Below, piece by piece: positions 59,235-64,000 of a DNA stretch of 64,000 bases. The first letter of the stretch is position 1. Each line of letters opens with the position of its first letter. Source of the stretch: Epiperipatus broadwayi (taxonomy: Eukaryota > Onychophora > Udeonychophora > Euonychophora > Peripatidae); assembly GCA_028023455.1 (NCBI GenBank), contig JAQFVV010000112.1:4128001-4192000 (forward strand), given 5' to 3'. The notes under the pieces were generated by a model. The model saw only the letters and a list, made by a program, of their open reading frames with translations. It searched no databases and had not been told where the DNA came from. The position numbers were made by a program, and so were the translations under genes.

Positions 59235-59727
59235 AAATTCTTTCTTGCATGTGTCATCATGTACACAATTTGGTCTTTTTAATATTTCAACAGCTTCTCT
59301 GATATTATGTTGTAAAAAAGTGTCATATCTGGATAGGATCCTCATAATAGAGAAATCAATATTGAGATCTGAATATATAGCATGGAGTGAGAGTGCTGCT
59401 GCTGATGAGTATTGTTTAACTGCATCAGCATGTTCATCTTTTCTAGTATTGATATGACAATTGCTCATACCTATGTTAAAAAGCTGTACAAATGCCAAAT
59501 GAAATTTCATAAATTCTATGAGACTCGAGAGGAATTGTATTTCTAGGCTTGATTATGATGTTACTAATTTTTTGATAAGAAATATATGCTGTTTTTATAT
59601 TGTAGCATTTTAAAATATATCCAATACTGTCTGTAGTTTCTTTTATATAAGGAACACAAATCATAATAGTTGTTTCTTCTTTTTGTTTCTTATTTTGATT
59701 ATTTTGGTGGAACATTAACATTGTCAT
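59235..59727 (-). pseudogene. Penelope-like element C-terminal fragment with GIY-YIG nuclease, second lineage
   Basis: On the minus strand, VPYIKETTDSIGYILKCYNI and then NTIPLESHRIYEISFG match the PLE segment that leads into the GIY-YIG domain. After a frameshift near 59490, FNIGMSNCHINTRKDEHAD (YIG and R..EH positions), SLHAIYSDLNIDF and REAVEILKRPNCVHDD complete the nuclease C-terminus. The GIY motif is degraded (HRIY) and YIG reads NIG. The RT is lost by 5' truncation. The protein is clearly different from the 9-kb PLE and closer in sequence style to canonical Penelope/Poseidon-type elements. Confidence 0.85.
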
Positions 59728-61789
59728 AAGTCAGTGTTTACAGCAACTCTACATAACATTTTTATATTATTCCATTCATTACCAATTGATGGCTTGTGTG
59801 ATCAAGTCGAAATGTCAGTATATTTGTAATCAAATGCATTAATGGATGAACCCACAAAATATATCAATTATATATATATTGTGATGCGCACATATTACCA
59901 TCTATAATTTATTTGTAATATATAAATAGTTAAATAAATAAAACAATTAAAGATCACCTGTTTAATAAAAAAATTTTTTATTGTTTTGAATGAATCTGAA
60001 ATAAATGAACTATTTATTTATTAGATTGTAAAATAAAATATTTCCGTTTAAATTATTGTTGAATGCTAACACTGCCTTATTAGAATTAGAAAGGAAAATA
60101 CCCATAAAAGCCAATGTTTATAAAAGAAAAAGACTGCATTTTATGTTGCAATAGCTTCAAAAACGATTTCAGCAAGAACCCACATACTTTCTTTTGCTTA
60201 ATATTTTGTATTTATTTTATCTTACTTTTATAAATATATTTGGAATCTATAGCAAAGAAATATGGACTGTAAGACAATTTAGAGAGCGAGGGCATGAGTT
60301 CCCCACCCCCCTTTTATTTGATATCTTTATGATTAAAATGAAATGTATACCATAAACATTATACTGATCACCATAAAGTTAAGATAATTTAATTAACTTT
60401 GGATCGCAATATCAAAATGAATAATAATTGATATCATTTAATAACTCAAATTTCTTATGGATCCCCATGTTTGTGTTTTTGTTAGCAAAGATATACTAAA
60501 GGAAACGTCATTGAATAATGAATTATCAGCTGAAGTCATATCTTATCAGGGTCAGATAAGTTTCATTTATAAAGAAAAAAATAGTCAAAAAAAGTATAAT
60601 GACAATTTTAATTGTAAACATTTATTAAAGTTTTGTTTTTATTAATAATTTCCATTAGTATCATTAAACAATATGAGAAATATATTTTTCAAAAAAGGAA
60701 AAAAAAGTAACAAATTAAATTTTTTTTTTATTGCTTTGTATAAAGTGTTCATTATTAACTCTTTTATGATTAGATGCTTTCTAATTCAAATGTATATCAC
60801 ATCTGTCAATTGCAATCATAAAAAGAAAAGAGAAGGGGAAATGACTTACAAAATCTATGATAAGATATTAGATTGCAGTTGATAAATTAGAATTACAATC
60901 TTTATTTTACTCACCTCAATGAGTTAATGTCTATGTCAATTAATTTATATTATTATTAATTTAGGTATTTTGATTTGCCTATTGCATTAATCATTAGGAA
61001 TTGTTTTATTACATAATTTATTTTACAATTAAGAAAATTCAGTATGCACCCCATCCAATGCTTTATCATCACATAAGTCATCATTTATTGAACTGTATTT
61101 TCTTTGCCAGGCAACATACTTCTTATTTGGAGCATTGGTGCCTTACAAAATTTATGAGACTATTGTGAATATAAATTTAAACTGCCATAGAATCATTTGT
61201 AAATCAATATATTTATTTATCTATTTTAGTTATATATTTTAGTTGAATAAATATAATATTTCATGCAGTATATTTAAATTGTCCAAATATTTAATGTATA
61301 CATGGAGAAAAACACTTGGTTCATGATTTATTTATTATGGGTAGTTGCCTGAAGTCATGAAGCACTTGCATGGCTAGCTAACCATACTCAGTTATAATAT
61401 TTTATTGTATTTATGATTACTCAAATATGCAAGCTATACAGTGAAAAACACCTATTTTAATTTTACCCATTTTAGCAGTCTTTATTAGTTTTCCTTTTAC
61501 ATTTGGCTCGTTCAACTTCCATAAATGCAAATATTGTTATTCATGAGACAATGTTGCTTCATTAGCATTGCTCTTATATATCTTAGAGATTAATTTTCTT
61601 TACAATATATATATATATATCCAGGAGCTGCCATATAGTAAAATATAATAGCTAAATAGTTTATGTTTCAGTACAATAACAAGTATTTTCCTCATACCTT
61701 CTTTTTCAAATCATAAAAATGTGTGTAGTGAGATTTAAAATTATTTTTTTTATTTTTTCCTTATTCTCAAATTCTATTGGCTGAGAAGA
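59728..61789. other. AT-rich stretch without a recognised gene
   Basis: A TA run occurs at about 61605-61620. The short frames near 60457-60645 and 60673-60882 are Lys/Asn/Phe-rich and show no domain. Confidence 0.4.
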
Positions 61790-62010
61790 TTTAAAAAAAT
61801 ATTTTATCCTCCAATCGCTTTTTCCAAATATTGTTAATTTTTTTCTTTTCATTTATGCTCTTAGACCTTTTAAAAATCTCTATAGCTTCCCTTAGCAATC
61901 TCTGGTCATATTTTTCAATTAAAATTTATGTCAGCATTAGTTAATTTAGTGTGTGAATAAATGGCTGATGAATTAAATTTTTCTCTAGCTGCTAAAACGT
62001 GTTCTTCATT
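61790..62010 (-). pseudogene. Penelope-like element, extreme C-terminus, third copy
   Basis: The minus strand reads HVLAAREKFNSSAIYSHTKL, then KYDQRLLREAIEIFKRSKSI and NNIWKKRLEDKIFF. The 'R..REAIEI.K' block and its position after a degraded nuclease segment match the end of GIY-YIG PLE proteins. Only the last about 70 residues are recognisable, with one frameshift. Confidence 0.6.
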
Positions 62011-62416
62011 TCATTATTTCCAGCATGATAAAGTTGTTCTTAACCTAAACATTATTTCAAAAATTCTATATCCTCTTAACTTATAAAAATTTTACTAACC
62101 CATGCACTATTTTAATAATTCTATAACTTTCTAACTGATATGAAATTTTTATTTAACCTATGAATTATTTCAAGAAGTTCCACATTTTGCACACAATCAC
62201 ACCATAATATTGACCTAAACAAAGAGTAAATGTCTTGTCAATCCAGTAATAACTTGCTACTGGATGATGATGATGATAACATCGATGCATATTGCTTATT
62301 TAAACTAAGAAATACAGGTTGAAATTTTGAATAAAGTAATTATTGATTTTATTTTCTATAATGCTAGTAAAGGACCGCAGAACAAATTTATAAATCAGGA
62401 CCATCTCTATCTATAC
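62011..62416. other. Unannotated stretch with a (GAT)n tract
   Basis: A short GAT repeat occurs at 62263-62277. The minus-strand frame upstream of the PLE relic could be a further retroelement piece, but I cannot identify it. The last eight bases form the hAT TSD. Confidence 0.35.
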
Positions 62417-62723
62417 CAGAGGTCGCCAAAGTGGTCTATATAGAACCCCAGGGGTCTATTTAACAAAAGTAGTGGTCAATCTGAGCCAGGGGGTTGAAGG
62501 AAAAACAATTCTTAATATGCAAATCACACATTTTTTCATAAAACTATTGTTACACAATGTAAAATTACTTTAATAAATGTTTAAAATCATAAAATAAATG
62601 TACAAACACAGTACCTAATAGATAGTTTTATTTTAATTAACTGAAAATTACTTTTTTGGGGGTCGATGGAGATTTTGAAAAATTATATAGGGGTCTATAA
62701 TCAAAAAAGTTTGGTGACCCCTG
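62417..62723. mobile_element. hAT-type MITE with perfect 8-bp TSD
   Basis: The left end CAGAGGTCGCCAAAGTGGTC and the right end (complement CAGGGGTCACCAAACTTTTT) are classic hAT terminal inverted repeats starting with CAG. ATCTATAC at 62409-62416 and 62724-62731 is a perfect 8-bp TSD. The 307-bp interior is AT-rich and has no transposase, so it would be moved in trans by a hAT transposase. Confidence 0.93.
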
Positions 62724-62731
62724 ATCTATAC

Positions 62732-64000
62732 TAAGAGTAGTCAAAAGGGCACCTAAAGAAAAGATAACACTTTTCAAAAACAAATAACCATATCAATTTC
62801 CTTAATAATAAAGATATATAATATACAATATATGATAATTGTGAGGAGAAATGATAAATAAGGCATCAACCCAAAAGATATACCTGCATTCTGAGAGCAA
62901 ATAAATATGCTAGGACTTTGTCTCTAAACATATGAAAAAAGTGGAAATTGCCCATCACAAATACTAGAAACAATAAGAGTTTCTCAAACAAAGCATATAT
63001 GCAAGCATGACATATAAGGATGCATACCACTTAAGAAAAACATCATTGATATGAGAGAAACCAGTCTAACATTTCTTTATAAAATATATGGGCTATCTAA
63101 ATCAATATCATTAAGAGAAAGACAAGACTCACATCCCTTGGAAATGTAAATTGGCAAGATAAGCATATAGCAATTCACAAAAAAGAAATGAATTCTAATC
63201 TCTTAATAAACATGATAATTAAATAGCCCTCTATTGACAGAACTATTACAATTTTATGAAATTTATTGAGCTGTTTCTACCCTTTATGATACTGTCATTG
63301 TGTAATTTGTTGTAGAGCAGTAATTCCTATCAAAAAAAGACAAATGGCTAGAATCTTTGTGTAGAAATCCATCTGCATGAAGAACCAAAATTCAGTGATT
63401 ATTCAAATTTATGTAAAAATTAGTTATATATATTATAATCCACTATTGATTATTATCTTATAACCAATTGATAGCCAATACAATGGGCAAGCCAAAAACC
63501 CATTTTATAACCCCTAAAATGCTGCTTTAGCACAAATGCTGGAATCAAAGGTTACACAACAGATATCATAATATCTATGGATTTTCCACCGAATGAATCC
63601 TCTTATAGACAACATAATAATTAATTATAATTACATATATAATGTTCTTATATTAGATTAAATCTTATCTCAAGTTTTATTTTTACTTTATTTAAAATAT
63701 AGGTTATTTTACAACTTTATAATCTCATCTTAGGTTCTAAAAATTTTATCTCAGGATTCAAATTCAAAATGTACTTGGAAGAAGAAAAATGCTAACAATA
63801 TAATTTAAACTCTTAAAATGTGATAACAGTTATTCAAGCTATACCGTAAACATTTTATATTCTGCTCCTACCTTTATCTTTAACATTAGTATTTTAAGGA
63901 AGTAGAAATGAAACTACATAATAATAGAGTATTCAAATACTTCCATAATATATGACTATCAAATTGAAACATTTCTAAATATTTTAAAATTCTTCAAGTA
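62732..64000. other. AT-rich stretch without a recognised gene
   Basis: No gene, bounded element or RNA is recognised up to the window end. Confidence 0.4.

Noticed and set aside
59073-59510. A 145-codon open frame on the minus strand as a possible host gene
   Set aside because: Its middle part matches the GIY-YIG nuclease C-terminus of Penelope-like elements and the remainder is chance extension into a TIR element, so it is annotated as a retroelement relic.

Overview
This is AT-rich (roughly 70-75 % by eye) animal nuclear DNA. It has no operons, no ribosome-binding sites and no long open frames. It is dense in (TA)n microsatellites, minisatellites, hairpin transposons, tRNA-derived SINEs, 5'-truncated LINEs and Penelope-like elements (PLEs). 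I recognise no host protein-coding exon, tRNA or rRNA gene. The window is best read as intergenic or deep-intronic repeat territory of an invertebrate. The repeat types would suit a mollusc, chelicerate or similar animal, but the sequence does not let me name the taxon. Most short open frames are chance; a few are pieces of decayed retroelement proteins.

Layout. 0-6 kb: a fold-back element, a hammerhead-bearing repeat on the minus strand, a 550-bp palindrome, and a 1.9-kb TIR element with an 8-bp target-site duplication (TSD) and an internal A-rich array. 7.6-12.2 kb: hairpin elements and two PLE copies arranged head to head, both interrupted or bounded by the same fold-back family. 12.5-20.6 kb: a dispersed repeat pair, an RTE-type LINE 3' end, two tRNA-derived SINEs with TSDs, and a second hammerhead repeat. 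23.6-25.7 kb: 3' ends of two LINE families. 28-34.8 kb: minisatellites with 58- and 72-bp periods and another fold-back insertion. 39.6-44.1 kb: an RTE 3' end, then a cluster of hammerhead repeats (partly head-to-tail, partly inverted), then a larger LINE with a reverse transcriptase remnant. 46-50.5 kb: hairpins, a 53-bp minisatellite, an R2-like LINE C-terminal remnant and a 640-bp palindrome. 58-62.7 kb: a TIR element, two further PLE C-terminal relics and a hAT-type MITE with a perfect 8-bp TSD.

Main discovery. At least five copies of a repeat of about 470 bp carry a recognisable hammerhead ribozyme (core CTGANGA, stem II, GAAA, short stem III, TA cleavage site). Stem I and stem II differ between copies by compensatory changes. 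Each unit also has a tRNA-like B-box motif. Two units lie head to tail, and one copy ends in a tail that is also found just downstream of the GIY-YIG PLE in the same window. I infer a non-autonomous, hammerhead-bearing, retrozyme-like element that may depend on the PLE machinery. Family names rest on motif recognition by eye; no database search was run.
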